This document shows, piece by piece, positions 1-12,126 of a stretch of 64,000 nt of DNA; the first letter of the stretch is position 1, and the number at the start of each line of letters is the position of its first letter. The DNA lies in assembly GCA_030770535.1 (NCBI GenBank), contig JASVEC010000064.1, positions 62,001-126,000 on the forward strand. Direction: 5' to 3'. This DNA comes from Batkoa obscura. Taxonomy: Eukaryota; Entomophthoromycota; Entomophthoromycetes; Entomophthorales; Batkoaceae. A program made the translations under genes and the position numbers. A model generated the notes under the pieces. It worked only from the letters and a program-made list of their open reading frames with translations, did not search any database and was not told the origin of the DNA.

Positions 1-297
1 TTGATTACTTACCTTCCAAGATATAAGTGTTCTTTAATTTGGTCACATAAAGAAATAGCTAATGTTTTTTCACTTACATCTAAGTTTAGCAACTTAGGAG
101 GTTCAATTTTAATTTTGTTTTCTAAAATCATATTAAAATATCAATATATATCTTTATTTTATAGCTTATTAATCTATTTACTCATTATTATGTTCTTATC
201 TATAATTGAAATTTACAATAGTTTTATTAAAAAAAATTCTCAAGAAATATATTCTATTTTAATTCCAATGCTGATTATTTGTTTTAATTTAATGTGA
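1..297 (+). CDS. 3' end of an unrecognised membrane-protein gene (cut by left edge)
   Basis: The frame is open from the first base to a TGA at 295-297, about 98 codons. It is strongly hydrophobic, with at least two likely membrane segments (GGSILILFSKIIL and a longer LLIYLLIIMF stretch) and a charged start (LPRYKCSLIWSHKEIANVF). No start codon of its own is implied; it may be the last exon of a gene entering from the left. If TGA were read as Trp the frame would run on to a TAA at 373-375 with further hydrophobic residues, so a mitochondrial-code fragment is possible, but TGG also encodes Trp in the frame and no mitochondrial protein was recognised. I do not recognise the family. Confidence 0.35.
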   Translation: MITYLPRYKCSLIWSHKEIANVFSLTSKFSNLGGSILILFSKIILKYQYISLFYSLLIYLLIIMFLSIIEIYNSFIKKNSQEIYSILIPMLIICFNLM

Positions 298-709
298 CTT
301 AGATTTGGCTTATTTTCACGGCTATTTTTTCAAACTGGAATCAATTCATTCACTATTGTTATTACTATGATGTAATTAATAGATTATGCTATTATTATCT
401 ATTGTAAGTAACTAATAATAATAATAACATATATTTTAGTATTTAAATAATAATAGCTTGTAATAGAATGATAGAATAATATAGCCAATGATCAATATAA
501 TAATATTCGATTAAATTTTAAACAAATCTAAAACAAAATATAATATCAACAAATAAAATTTTATTACCACTTTAAGAAAAGAGTGGAGAGAAATTTAGAC
601 TCAAAAAATTCCAAGTCACTTGAAAAATTTATCTACACAATTGCAATCTTCTACCAACCTCTTTTAATACTTCTAACTACAACAAATCATACCTTCGCCT
701 ACAGTCAAC
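298..709. other. Intergenic, AT-rich, probable promoter of the next gene
   Basis: No coding frame was seen. A CCAAT-type element (AGCCAATGA, near 484) and CT/CA-rich sequence just before the ATG at 710 fit a 5' flank, but there is no direct proof of promoter function. Confidence 0.4.
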
Positions 710-1800
710 ATGGACCCCCATTCTTCCCACAATAGTAGTATACCACCATCTACTCCATTGACCACTCATTTTTATCAACCGGACAATTATTCAAATCCAA
801 GTAATTCAGCATCTCAAGCAGAAAGGGAAAATTTAAAAACATTAAGTAATAAAAGGATAGCCACATTTGCTCATTTACATCGAGTACTTGAAGGAAAAAG
901 TCATTATTTTAATACAGTAACTATATTAAAAGAAGAAATCTATTCGATTTATGATAATTCAAAATTAAGGAAAAGGTAAGTTTTGAAATGAAAAATAGAA
1001 AGAGACCATAAAGAATTAATAGATTCAATGAATACAATTTTTTTTATAAACTTTAGAATTAATTTTATTATTATTATTTAGATCTCTTCAATATTTTACT
1101 TTAGGTTCTAGTTTAGGACCTATTATTGATATCCATCATCCAATGGATTTTTCAAAAGCATTAAGCAGTTTATTAGATGAATATGAAAGTTATATAACTA
1201 ATGAAAACAGTAAAAATAAACGAAGGCCTAATTTTTTTCGTAGTAGAACGAGTTCAGATGTTAATAATAATTCCATGAACATTAATGAAAATTCTGAATT
1301 TATTAATTTAGATATTAAAAATGTGGTAAGCTATTAAATTTAAAATAATAAAATTTTTTAAATTAACTAATTATTTGTTTTTTATTTTAGCCTTTTGAAT
1401 TAGATTATCTACAAGTGTTTTATGCTTTATGTAATATAATTTGTGTAGTTTATCATAAAATTGTAGATAATATGAAAGTACCTGTTCCTTCTAGTTATAT
1501 TGAAACAATGTATAAAGTAGATAATAAGTTTAAGGTAATTCTATTGTAATATTAATTTGTATCTATTTTATATTATCGTATTTTTATATTATTTATTGTT
1601 TGTTCGTTTTTTATTTATTAATTCTAACATTATTTTATTTAATATAGAAAATCATTCAAATTGTAACTAAAGAATTAGATAATATTGTTAGAAATAGTAT
1701 TAAAGAAGAATTGGGTATATTAGACCCCTTAATTTCTCAAAAAAATAATAACGTTTCATATCCATTTGAAGATTGGGAAGCTTTATCAATGGTAAGCTGA
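710..1800 (+). CDS. Conserved-looking fungal protein of unknown function, 4 exons
   Basis: Exons 710-975, 1082-1325, 1391-1534 and 1648-1800 join in frame with GT..AG introns (106, 65 and 113 nt) to give 268 residues. The first 45 residues are Ser/Pro/Asn-rich. The rest looks globular and helical, with HLHRVLEGKSHYFNTV, an exon-2 segment on LGSSLGPIIDIHHP, an inserted basic/Asn-rich loop, and a well-packed third exon (FELDYLQVFYALCNIICVVYHKI). No signal peptide or clear membrane segment is seen. The final codons (M-V-S-stop) overlap a GTAAGC that could also be a donor, so the C-terminus could be longer. I do not recognise a named family. Splice-phase agreement across all four exons makes a real gene likely. 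It lies in tandem with the next gene, 236 bp downstream. Confidence 0.6.
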
Positions 1801-2036
1801 ATTGTTGTGTTATGTAAGATAAATGTACTAATGAAGTTTTAGGATTCAAAATAAGCGCTTCTATAGGGTGGAGCTCTTTTATTTAAATAAATCTCTTTTT
1901 TTCTATTATATATGCATATGTACTTGAAGTTTACTATTTTTATGTTTAAAGAATTTCTTTTTTAAACTTCATAAAAAAAAAAGAATTTTTATTCCTTATC
2001 TTTTTTTCATATTCAACTTCAACAAACGATAGAAAG

Positions 2037-3174
2037 ATGACTCAACACTCCAACATACCTCAAGAAGAATTAAAACAATTAAAAGAGAAACATAATCAAT
2101 TATTAAATTTTGAAAACGTATTGAAAAACAATTTGATAGATTATAGAAATTATTTAGATTTAAGTAAGTTGATTTTGATTTTATTTCATCTCACTTTATA
2201 TAGAAGTAAGACATACAAAGAGTTAAAATGAAGATCGATTGAGTTTTTAATTCTTAGATTTCATTGAACTAACCCATCCAACTTTTATTTCTAGTTCAAA
2301 AAAGAGATTTAGCTAAAGTAAAACGAAGTCAAATAACGGATAAATTAGGGATTGAAAAAGAAATTCAACTATTAAAAAAAGAGTTAATTGAGTTACAAGC
2401 CAAAAAACAGATTAAAAATAAAGTAATTGAAAAGTAAGTTTAAATACTATTATTGGAATTGTTGGCTTTGTTTAAATTCATCTCACATATCTTAAAATAT
2501 TCAAAATTACTGTTTTTCTCTTGAGCAAATAATAGAAAAGATTCAACTAGCTTAACTAAGACTGATTCTTTTTCTTTTTGTTTAGTACTATTGTTCAAGT
2601 CGAATTATTAAAATCGTACTATAAAGAAAATAAATCAGTTAATGGGATTGATGAATTAACTAAATTAGATCAAACAATTATGAAATTGGTGGATAAATTA
2701 GAAGATTTAGATGACAAAAATAAACAGTCCTTTTTTTTGGTTCAAGGTAAATTAATAAAACATAGGAACAAGTAGGAAAAGAAAAGAGATATTTTATTTA
2801 TAAAGATTTTATTTACTAATTTGATTTTATTAGATCATCTTGAACAATTAAAAAAAGAAATTGAAAAACAAAGTCAAACAGATCCATCTCAGCAGTAAGT
2901 TGATGAATATCTTGTAATCAACCTAATATAATAAACTAATTACATCTTTTAGTACTTCTCAAAATCAAAAATCAATACAAAATTTAAATTTCTTAAATAA
3001 AGAAATTCGATTGCTTCGTCAAATAATAACGGTAAATAATAAAAATCAAACAATTCAATTGATTAATATAGTTTATTTATATAAATTGTATAGGGGTTAG
3101 TCTTTACTAGTAAAATTGATTGGTATAATGATAAAGAAATATACGAATTAATGATGGAAGAAGAAGAAGAATAG
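2037..3174 (+). CDS. Coiled-coil protein, probable CENP-H/Fta3-type inner kinetochore subunit
   Basis: Six exons (2037-2163, 2295-2433, 2586-2746, 2834-2894, 2953-3031, 3094-3174) give 215 residues in one continuous frame. Nearly the whole protein is heptad-rich, Glu/Lys/Leu/Gln-dominated coiled coil (QEELKQLKEKHNQLLNFENV; KEIQLLKKELIELQAK). The C-terminal block LRQIITGLVFTSKIDWYND followed by an acidic tail resembles the conserved end of CENP-H (a hydrophobic strand, then a V/I-[DN]-W motif and a short helix), and the length is near that family's 240 or so residues. CENP-H is part of the constitutive centromere complex. The assignment rests on this short motif plus architecture. Another kinetochore or spindle coiled-coil protein is possible. 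It converges on GCP3 with only 71 bp between stops. Confidence 0.45.
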
Positions 3175-3245
3175 GAGGGAAAGAGGAAGAGAGATACGGT
3201 AAGAGAATGTAAAATAAAAGAGAGCAATAATAATATATAACGAAT

Positions 3246-4214
3246 TTATTTATTTAAATAAAAACCGTTAAAATCTAATTTGATAGCTAATGGAATAAAA
3301 AAATCATTACCCCTTAAAATTGACAAAATTAAATTTTTAACTTCATTATCAAATTTTACAGATAATCTTAATAACTTTTCTTTTACTTTAATATGTTTTA
3401 AACTATTATTATTATTATTATTATTATTATCTTGTTGATAAATTATTAAATTACAATATTGTTGAATTAAATAAATTAATTTAATTAATATCAAACTAAT
3501 ATTCTTGATTTTAGATTCTGGTAATAGACAATAATTAATCATTGAAATTAATAACATTTCATGTTGTTGATTCATTTGATATAAATTTAATTTATTATTT
3601 AGTAATATTTGTTGAATATTATTCCATTTCGACATAATAATTTCATAATAACAAAATGATTGATAATGAATTAGAAATTGTACCATTTTAAATAAAGTTA
3701 AATGTTGAGTTGAATTAAATTCATTCTTTAAATTATATTTATTATTCATTAATATTAAGTTAATTTGATTTTCAATTCGTTTTAATTTAATTAAATAATT
3801 AAACATTTTTTGATATAATTTATCGATTTTGTTATTCATTAAAATACTTTGTATTGAATTATTGTTATTATTATTATGTTCTTTATTGTTATCATTTTCA
3901 TTAAGTTGATATTGATATTCAATTATTAATTTATCCCACCACCAATTATTATTACTCATATTATTATTATTATTATTTACTTCATTATTGATATTTGTAT
4001 TGTTACTACTATTATTGTTCTTAATATATATATTATTATTATTATTATTTAATTCTTCATTAATACCTTCATAATAATTCCAATTGTTAATAAATTTAAT
4101 CTTTAATTTCCCGATTAAATAATTCAAATTCGAATCTCTTAATGTTGTATCTAATTTTGTATTTAAACTATTAAGTAAGTAAGTTTGATTCATGCTATTA
4201 TTATAATAACTAAA

Positions 4215-4267
<53 letters not shown>

Positions 4268-6064
4268 ATATTGAATTAATTAAATTTTTGATAAAATCTC
4301 CATTACCTAACAAATACAATTGATAATAATTAATAATTTCAGTTTCAATCTTTATCTTATTTTTTAAAAAATAATTAATTTCATTATTAATTAATTCTTC
4401 AATTATTGTTAATTGTTGAATATTAATTACTTCTTCTAAATTATTACTTTTTAATATTTGATTTAATGTTTCATTAAATCCTTCTCTTTCTTTATTTTTA
4501 ATTAATTTTCGACTCTTCCCAATTATTAGTATTTTTTCTGCTAATTCGATTGTTAAATAATTAGGGATTTCTATTTCTTTAATTAGATATTCTTTTTGTT
4601 GATGATTATAATAAATAAAATATTCATTATACGGATCATTATTAATTGTTCCATATTTAATCCATTCAATTATCATTTTGTTATATGGCATAATACACTA
4701 AATATAAAATAAATTATATCATATTAAATAATATTCTATTCTATTATATTACCTTACAAATAATTCTATTAATTAATGTTGTTAGTTGTGAATCCCCATG
4801 CTTAATGAACTGAAATAAAAAAGATAATATTTGATATGATTTTTTATATTGAATATTAATTAATAAATTGAATAGAATATTTAATTTGATATTTATATCA
4901 TTGAAAAATAATATCATTTGATTTAAACTAATCTTTTTTTCATTAACTAGTTCATTTTCAATATTAGCAATAATACCATAATACTCTTTTAATTCATTAT
5001 TAATAAATGAATATATGCTTTGTAAGATTAATCCTTGATTCATATCATTACTCATATCATTACTATTAATTATATTATATATAATTTTAAATTGATTTCC
5101 AATATCTATCAAATATTGAATTTTACTTTTACTATTTCTACTTAAGTTAATGTCATTATTAATTATATACGTTTTTAAATTATGATCATATTGAATGTAT
5201 TTTCCGTCAATACCTTGTAATACATAAATTAAATCTTTAATTATTTCAACTTCGTTGACGATTTCTAAAATAAATATATATTAGTATTTTTGTTTAATAA
5301 AATAATATTATTTGTATTGTTTCTATTATCTTTTTAAATTTTATGCCAACCTTCATTACTTTCTTTACCTCTTTTTAGAGGGCGAATTAGTCCGTTATCA
5401 TTTTTTAGACTAATGCTTTGTCGTTTATTAGTATTCATTTCATTTAATATTAAATTTTCATTAAATCTAGGTATTTCTTCAATCCTCGGAATTTCATTAA
5501 TTACAACTGAATCCTCCTAAAAAAAACTATTTTATAACTAAACAGTTATTAAATTTGAAAAAACTCACCATTTCTACTTTATTAAAAAAGAAACTTTGTT
5601 CATTGTTATTATTATTGTTTAATTGAAAAGATAAAGAATAAAATAAATAAATAATGGACCAACAATTTTTTATATCTTTTTTAGTTTCTATATTGGTTAT
5701 AAGATTATTAATCTTTATTACTTTTTTCATTGAAACTTCTTTTTTTATTAATTGTTTTTTGATTTGTTCTTTTAAATAAATTAAATTCTTTTTAATGCTG
5801 GGTTGAAAACCACTATATAAATTGAATATTAATTAAATTGTTGTCTCAAATTTTAATATATATAAATTACCAATTTAATATCTCTTTGAAATATTGAATT
5901 TTTTTCAATACTTTAGTTTGATCGATTTCTAAATAGATTCTTTAAGTAAACATGATTATTAAAAATAAACAATAATTACCATTCAACTTATCATTGTCTT
6001 TTTTTCTTTCATTTAATATTATTAAATTAAAAAATTCTCTATCTGGACTATTAACAATATTCAT
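3246..6064 (-). CDS. Gamma-tubulin complex component 3 (GCP3/Alp6/Spc98)
   Basis: Six exons on the minus strand (6064-5980, 5928-5871, 5812-5569, 5516-5369, 5264-4753, 4697-3246) join in frame to 832 residues, against about 850-910 for the family. GCP3 helps form the ring that nucleates microtubules at spindle pole bodies. Diagnostic GCP3 blocks appear in order: EIIKDLIYVLQGIDGKYIQ at the start of the GRIP1 region, FIKHGDSQLTTLINRI, then MIIEWIKYGTINNDPYNEYF, then IPNYLTIELAEKILIIGKS, then YQLYLLGNGDFIKNL, and at the C-terminus LSVKFDNEVKNL with AIKLDFNGFY. Four asparagine runs, the longest near 4202-4265, are inserted between conserved blocks and come from ATT-repeat DNA. The N-terminal exons are less conserved, and the ATG at 6064 is chosen because the frame and phases agree from there. 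Confidence 0.85.
4202..4265. repeat. ATT/AAT trinucleotide microsatellite inside GCP3
   Basis: About 20 consecutive ATT units on the plus strand are read as a long Asn run on the minus coding strand, in the loop after the GNGDF motif. Shorter runs of the same repeat lie near 3409-3431, 3959-3975 and 4036-4050. Confidence 0.9.
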
Positions 6065-7443
6065 TTTAATATTTGATTTATTTAATAGAAAAGTGTCTAA
6101 TCTTAACAACTCAACTTACTTTTTTTGCAATAAAACTAAAACTTCATGTGCGAAATTTGAAATGGATATGCAAAGTTTTTAATTTACTGCATTAGATAAA
6201 CTTATGCAACTTTCAGTGACGTTTTAATAAACTAGATTTCTTTGTATCTAAATATGATATATAATAAAAGTTATTATTATTTAATAAATACTATTGTAGT
6301 TTACATTATCAACAAAATTCAAACTATCAATTTGAATTTTTATACTCATCTTTTATCTAACTCTTTATTACTTTATTTGATATTTGGCCCTATTTTTTTG
6401 AACAATGAAATAAATAGAAATTTTAATATAATAAAAAATATTTTAAAGAAATGTTAATTGTCAATCTATCAATATAAGTTATATTCTATAAAAAAGCACA
6501 TCGCGTAACTATTTTTATGTTGATTTTTTATTTTAAATATGTTATTACTTTCAAATACAATAGTAATAAAAAGTAGTAATATAACTATTATTACTATATT
6601 AACAATACATTACACCTTATACTATAATAATGACATAAATATCATTATTATAAATAAACTGAATAGTATAAATACATTATAAAATTATCATTAAATAAAT
6701 TAACTTGTTATATATAAACTTTTTGATTTCAATTTATATATATTTATATGTGAGTAGAATATTAAATTCAAGTCCTTATTAAAAAAATGAAGTAAAGTAG
6801 ACTAAAAAATGATTAAAATCATCCAATTTGGAATAGAATCTTACGTATCATATCAATTCAAGTCTACTATCATCTTTTATCCCTGTTCCTTTCATATTCT
6901 TTCTTTTTTTATTTCCTTCCTACTTAAACCACTCCTTCATCCCACACTTGTCTTATCTATCCCTTAAATTTCTAATTCTTACCTCATTCTTCAATGTTAT
7001 TTCATAGCAAAATCTTATCAATAATGTTCAGCATTATTTGAGCATTTTGACAAAAAATGTAGTCACATTGAGTTTAAAATTCAATCTCATCCAATAAGAT
7101 TAGAAATCTACTGAAACTAAAGTATCAAATAAACTCAATTGATTGGATAATTAAACCAGTTTAAGATAATTCTGATCATGTGCTTAGAGTGAATACAGCC
7201 AATAAAATAGTAATTAGATATTAATTTAATAAAGTTTCAGCCAAAAATTGATGATAATAAAAGCATAAAATAGGATAATTATTGAAAATCAGGTGATTAA
7301 ATAATAGAGAGTATAAAACTAACAGAAATTAACCATTTTAAAGTTTTTAACATTTATTTTTCTTTATTCTTTTTAATTTTTTTAACTTTAATCCAAAAGA
7401 TCTTAACTCTTTTTCTCTTGAAACTAACACTTTTCTATCAATA
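6065..7443. other. Divergent intergenic region between GCP3 and adenylate kinase
   Basis: 1.4 kb of AT-rich sequence. Small frames (for example 6242-6457) have no recognisable features and I treat them as chance. The last 100 bp before the ATG at 7444 is pyrimidine-rich (CTTTATTCTTTTT, then CTTTTTCTCTTGAAAC), as expected just upstream of a fungal start codon. Confidence 0.5.
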
Positions 7444-8502
<1,059 letters not shown>

Positions 8503-8772
8503 GCATTGAGTCTTTTGATTGTATATTTTATGTTTATTCTTTATTCTGTCTTATTTCTTCTCCATCAAAATTCTCCTCTATTTTTTATATTTTCTGTCTT
8601 TTATACATCATGAGTATTTGATTTTTTAGTAAAATTGTATACCTTTTAATTGAGTTGATTGATCTAAAGTTCCATAATTTAGGTTGTGTTCATTATAAAG
8701 AATTAATTAAATATAAAAGAAATTAAATTTAATGAGAATTAAATATTATATAATTAATAATGGGTATTATAT
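8503..8772. other. 3' flank of adenylate kinase
   Basis: AT-rich and non-coding. T-rich stretches directly after the stop may hold polyadenylation signals. Nothing else recognised. Confidence 0.4.
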
Positions 8773-8870
8773 GGGAATTTTTTTTTGGCTTCATCACTTT
8801 TTCTATCTTTTAAGTGCTGTTTGAGTGGAAAATTTGTTAGTAAAATTCTTAAACACAAAAATACAGCCCC
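8773..8870 (-). repeat. Foldback MITE copy, 98 bp
   Basis: It reads GGGAATTTTTTTT... to ...ATACAGCCCC, the reverse of the consensus (GGGGATGTATTTTTG... to ...AAAACATCCCC). Flanks are ATAT and ATGT, a 4-bp target duplication with one difference. The inner TTTTCC/GGAAA arms and the central AAGTGCTGTTTGAGTGG segment of the family are present. Confidence 0.8.
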
Positions 8871-9070
8871 ATGTGCTTAAAGTATTAATCTTGAGAAAGA
8901 GATATATCAAGGCCATTAATCAAAACGCTTACTTTCTAAAATCAAATGTTCTAATTAAACAAGATTCAATACAAGTTGAATGCATTTTAGAGGATGATGT
9001 AAAGAAGACCAATAATAAAGTCATTACTAGCTTTCATGATGTATATGTTAAATATGAATATAAAGTATAA
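8825..9070 (+). other. Open frame running out of the MITE into coding-like sequence
   Basis: An 81-residue frame starts inside the MITE and continues for about 65 residues past it, ending YVKYEYKV. The part beyond the MITE (for example KQDSIQVECILEDDVKK) has a mixed composition unlike the translated AT-rich spacers, so it may be a gene fragment next to the insertion. No family recognised and no certain start. Confidence 0.2.
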
Positions 9071-9570
9071 GTAATTAATGCATTTTCTACTCATACAAAG
9101 TATGTAAACAGTCGGATCTCTTCTTTTGGATCTTTTTTTATGGGTTTTTTGTTTTCTGAAATAAACTATATTTTTAACCCTTGTTGATTATTTTAATTTA
9201 GTTAACTCAATCCAAAGTATAATATTCACTGTATGTTTTTCAGAAAGACGCAACTTCACATTACCTTTGGTCAGATATTGAGTCTATCTTATCTTACTTT
9301 TATGTCAGCTTATTAGTTGGTATGTTACTGAACTTAAGGATTTTAAAACCCTTGCGACTTACATATAAGGTTCTATCGAGACAAAACGGTATTGTATGCT
9401 ATGAATCTCAGATGAGATTAAATAAAGTGATCAGTATCTAAACGAAGGTTGGATAAACAGTGGTAATGAAATATTCAACTCGTTTAAGATAGTAATAGGT
9501 TTAATTTATTTCAATAAATATATATATTAATATTTTATAAGGCTAATATAAAGTGTAAATTAGAATAAAA

Positions 9571-10620
9571 TTAACAATAAGGAGGGGTAGGGACCAATTG
9601 ATTAAATGGTAGAATATGAGGCCAGATAGATACTTTATTCTCTTGGCTAATGCCGCATTTTGGATCCTCATCAAATTTTTGATCGCAATAAACAAACTCT
9701 GATTTATTACCAACATTATTATGATAAATTTCCGGTATAGCATGTGTATAACCAAACCCCCTCGTAGGTAAATTAGAAATCAAATCCTTAGCTTTATTAT
9801 ATCTTCCCATTTTTATATTCAATTCAGATAGATATTTCGAAAATTCTAAGTTACCCGGCCGTGGTGATGCATACACATATAATTGAATTGAGCGTGTATC
9901 ATTCCTATCTTTCATAAATTGAACCCAATCTGGTGTTGCTATAGTAGCTACCCCTGCACCTAAACTATAGCCAGTGATGTGTAATGTATAATTGTCATAG
10001 TTTGGATTCTCTAATATTTTTCCTAATGCTTCTCGAACTTTGAAATAATTAGCCAAATAATGAGTATAAAAACCATAATGAACCTTGACACCAGGACTTG
10101 CAGTAGGTAAATCAATTGATGGAATTTCAAAACTAGTAATATAATTTTGATAAGATAAACTAGGTTGATATGAAATAATAATTAATTTTGGTTTCTTTTC
10201 AACTGCTATTGTAACTAAAGAATCTACTTGTTTATTTTTTATTAATTGATATTCATGATATAAATGGGGACATATACAATTTAAAAATAAGATATTTTCA
10301 GTGGCACATACTGATATTAAAGACCGTTGTAGATTAGATTTCATTTCTTCTATGCTAGGTTGGACAATAGTTCTATTTGGGAATGCCTTTATAGATGGGA
10401 CTTTTTCAAACCAATTATTGTAATTATGTATTAAAGTGGGTGTCAATCGATTGAAGAAAAATTTAACTAATGTTTGTTTCAATTGAGAACCTTGCTTATA
10501 TCCAATTTTCCTTTGAATATTATTTAGGAATTTATAATTGTTTAAGTTGAGCTTTGGATTATGACTTAAGATAGAAAATATGAATATATTGAATATTAGT
10601 AACTTTAAATAATAAATCAT
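9571..10620 (-). CDS. Secreted class 3 lipase (Rhizomucor-type fold)
   Basis: A single exon of 349 residues. Class 3 lipases hydrolyse triacylglycerol esters. The N-terminus (MIYYLKLLIFNIFIFSIL) is a likely signal peptide, so the protein should be exported. The nucleophile elbow is HITGYSLGAG with Ser219; the usual His before Ser is Tyr here. The strand LYVYASPRPGNLEF matches the family's G-x-P-R-x-G-N block, the catalytic Asp is probably D279 (AKDLISNLP) and the His H293 (GYTHAIPEIY), in the family's spacing. Several cysteines (residues 105-117 and near the C-terminus) could form disulfides. It is intronless, unlike most neighbours, and converges on adenylate kinase. Confidence 0.93.
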   Translation of the reverse strand: MIYYLKLLIFNIFIFSILSHNPKLNLNNYKFLNNIQRKIGYKQGSQLKQTLVKFFFNRLTPTLIHNYNNWFEKVPSIKAFPNRTIVQPSIEEMKSNLQRSLISVCATENILFLNCICPHLYHEYQLIKNKQVDSLVTIAVEKKPKLIIISYQPSLSYQNYITSFEIPSIDLPTASPGVKVHYGFYTHYLANYFKVREALGKILENPNYDNYTLHITGYSLGAGVATIATPDWVQFMKDRNDTRSIQLYVYASPRPGNLEFSKYLSELNIKMGRYNKAKDLISNLPTRGFGYTHAIPEIYHNNVGNKSEFVYCDQKFDEDPKCGISQENKVSIWPHILPFNQLVPTPPYC

Positions 10621-10697
10621 AATTTATGATAATTTTAAAAAAAAGTTCAAATAATTGGAAGTTTTATATTGACGAGTTAAATTACTGATCAACATTT

Positions 10698-10795
10698 GGG
10701 GGTGTTTTTTTTGATTTCATTACTTTTCCATTTTTTAAGCGCTATTTGAGTGGAAATATTGTTAGTAAAATTCTTAAACACAAAAAAACATCGCC
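10698..10795 (-). repeat. Foldback MITE copy, 98 bp, target duplication ATTT
   Basis: GGGGGTG... to ...CATCGCC, flanked on both sides by ATTT. The perfect non-TA-symmetrical duplication shows the true length is 4 bp and not a TA dinucleotide. Confidence 0.88.
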
Positions 10796-10799
10796 ATTT

Positions 10800-11673
10800 C
10801 TTACATTTGTTTGAGATTATTAAATTCAGGAAGATATAAAAATTAAAGTTGAATGATAGCTAATAAAATTGAAAATAGTAAGCTAATATAATAAATTATA
10901 ACTTATTTAAAAATATTTTAATTATTTAGTAGCGATAATTACTCTTAAATATTATATTTATTTATACTCAATTATTGTAAATTTAATTATAGTTAAAATT
11001 TATATGAGTATGCTTTTTATTAATGAAATCAAACTAATAATTTCAAAATTTTAAAGAGGAAATGAACAAAATATTAATAAAAAAACATCTTATATCCTCA
11101 TCAATTAGCTTTTAACTGAGGGTTGATTAATTATATAAGAACATAAAACTATATTTAGTAACACCTTAACTATTCATTATACTAAGTGAGAAATACTTTT
11201 AATTATAATTGCAATTTCATTAAAAAAAATGACATATTCACCTCAATTTTATTTCATTCTCTTAATTTAATTTTTTAAAATCCAGTGCATTTGAATAAAT
11301 GCTGTCACTATAACTCCATTTTCAACTTGAAATTTAAAACAAATAGTGGTTTTAAGTTTTGTCAAATGATGCTATTGGATTTAAAAATTCTTAGGGTGTT
11401 AATAAATAACAAACGATATTTTAATTTATTAAATTTTCAATTTAAAAATATAAACTTTATAAAGATTCAAAAACTTAAAACAACTGTTGTTATTATTCCC
11501 AGTTAATAATTAGTAATGGTTTGACAATAAGAGAAAAGAGTATAAACAGATTATCATAAAAAAAGAGTTTCCACAAAATTTAAAATAAAATCTTCCAGCA
11601 TAACTTGTGCTTGAGATTAAAATAAGATTAAAATAAATTTGAAAGCTTATCTACGATTTATTATTAATCCAAA
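10800..11673. other. Intergenic AT-rich sequence, nothing recognised
   Basis: Both strands contain only short, compositionally AT-driven frames (for example 11285-11506) without domain-like features. Confidence 0.4.
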
Positions 11674-11901
11674 ATGCAAAAGCATACAACATCGTTTTTA
11701 CATGGAGATTCTTATAAAAAACAAGAAGCTGCTTCTAGTCCACTTCATGAAGGTAAAATAAAGCTAAAGAACCTAATAGCAACTAAGGAGTCAAAAATAA
11801 GGAAAATATGGAGAGAATTGGGAATGGTCAAGAGAATTTACCAATCAATCGTTATTATACTAAATAGATCGTCTTTTATTGGCCATAACATTAGAAACTG
11901 A
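11674..11901 (+). other. Small open frame of uncertain status
   Basis: 75 codons, starting MQKHTTSFLHGDSYKKQEA, with a basic, helix-friendly middle (KESKIRKIWRELGMVKRIYQ). Codon content is less AT-driven than the flanks. No family recognised. It could be a short gene, an upstream exon, or chance. Confidence 0.2.
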
Positions 11902-12126
11902 AACTTGCGCCTAAAATTGAATAATTAAGAAAATGTAGCTTGTGCCTAAGAGTGAGTAAGGGTGGCGGGTAGGAAAAATTCCCTAATTTTTAAGTTTACT
12001 AAAGATTTCTCTTTTTTAATATTATTTTTAAAATTAATAAATATTGAAAATTTATTTTTAATAATCAAAAATAAAAATCAATTAATAGTATCCATTATAT
12101 AAAAAGAGTATTAAGTTTCATCCACC

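Noticed and set aside
6242-6457. 71-codon hydrophobic frame in the GCP3/adenylate kinase spacer
   Set aside because: Composition is that of translated AT-rich DNA (Ile, Asn, Tyr, Leu), with no start context or splice partners.
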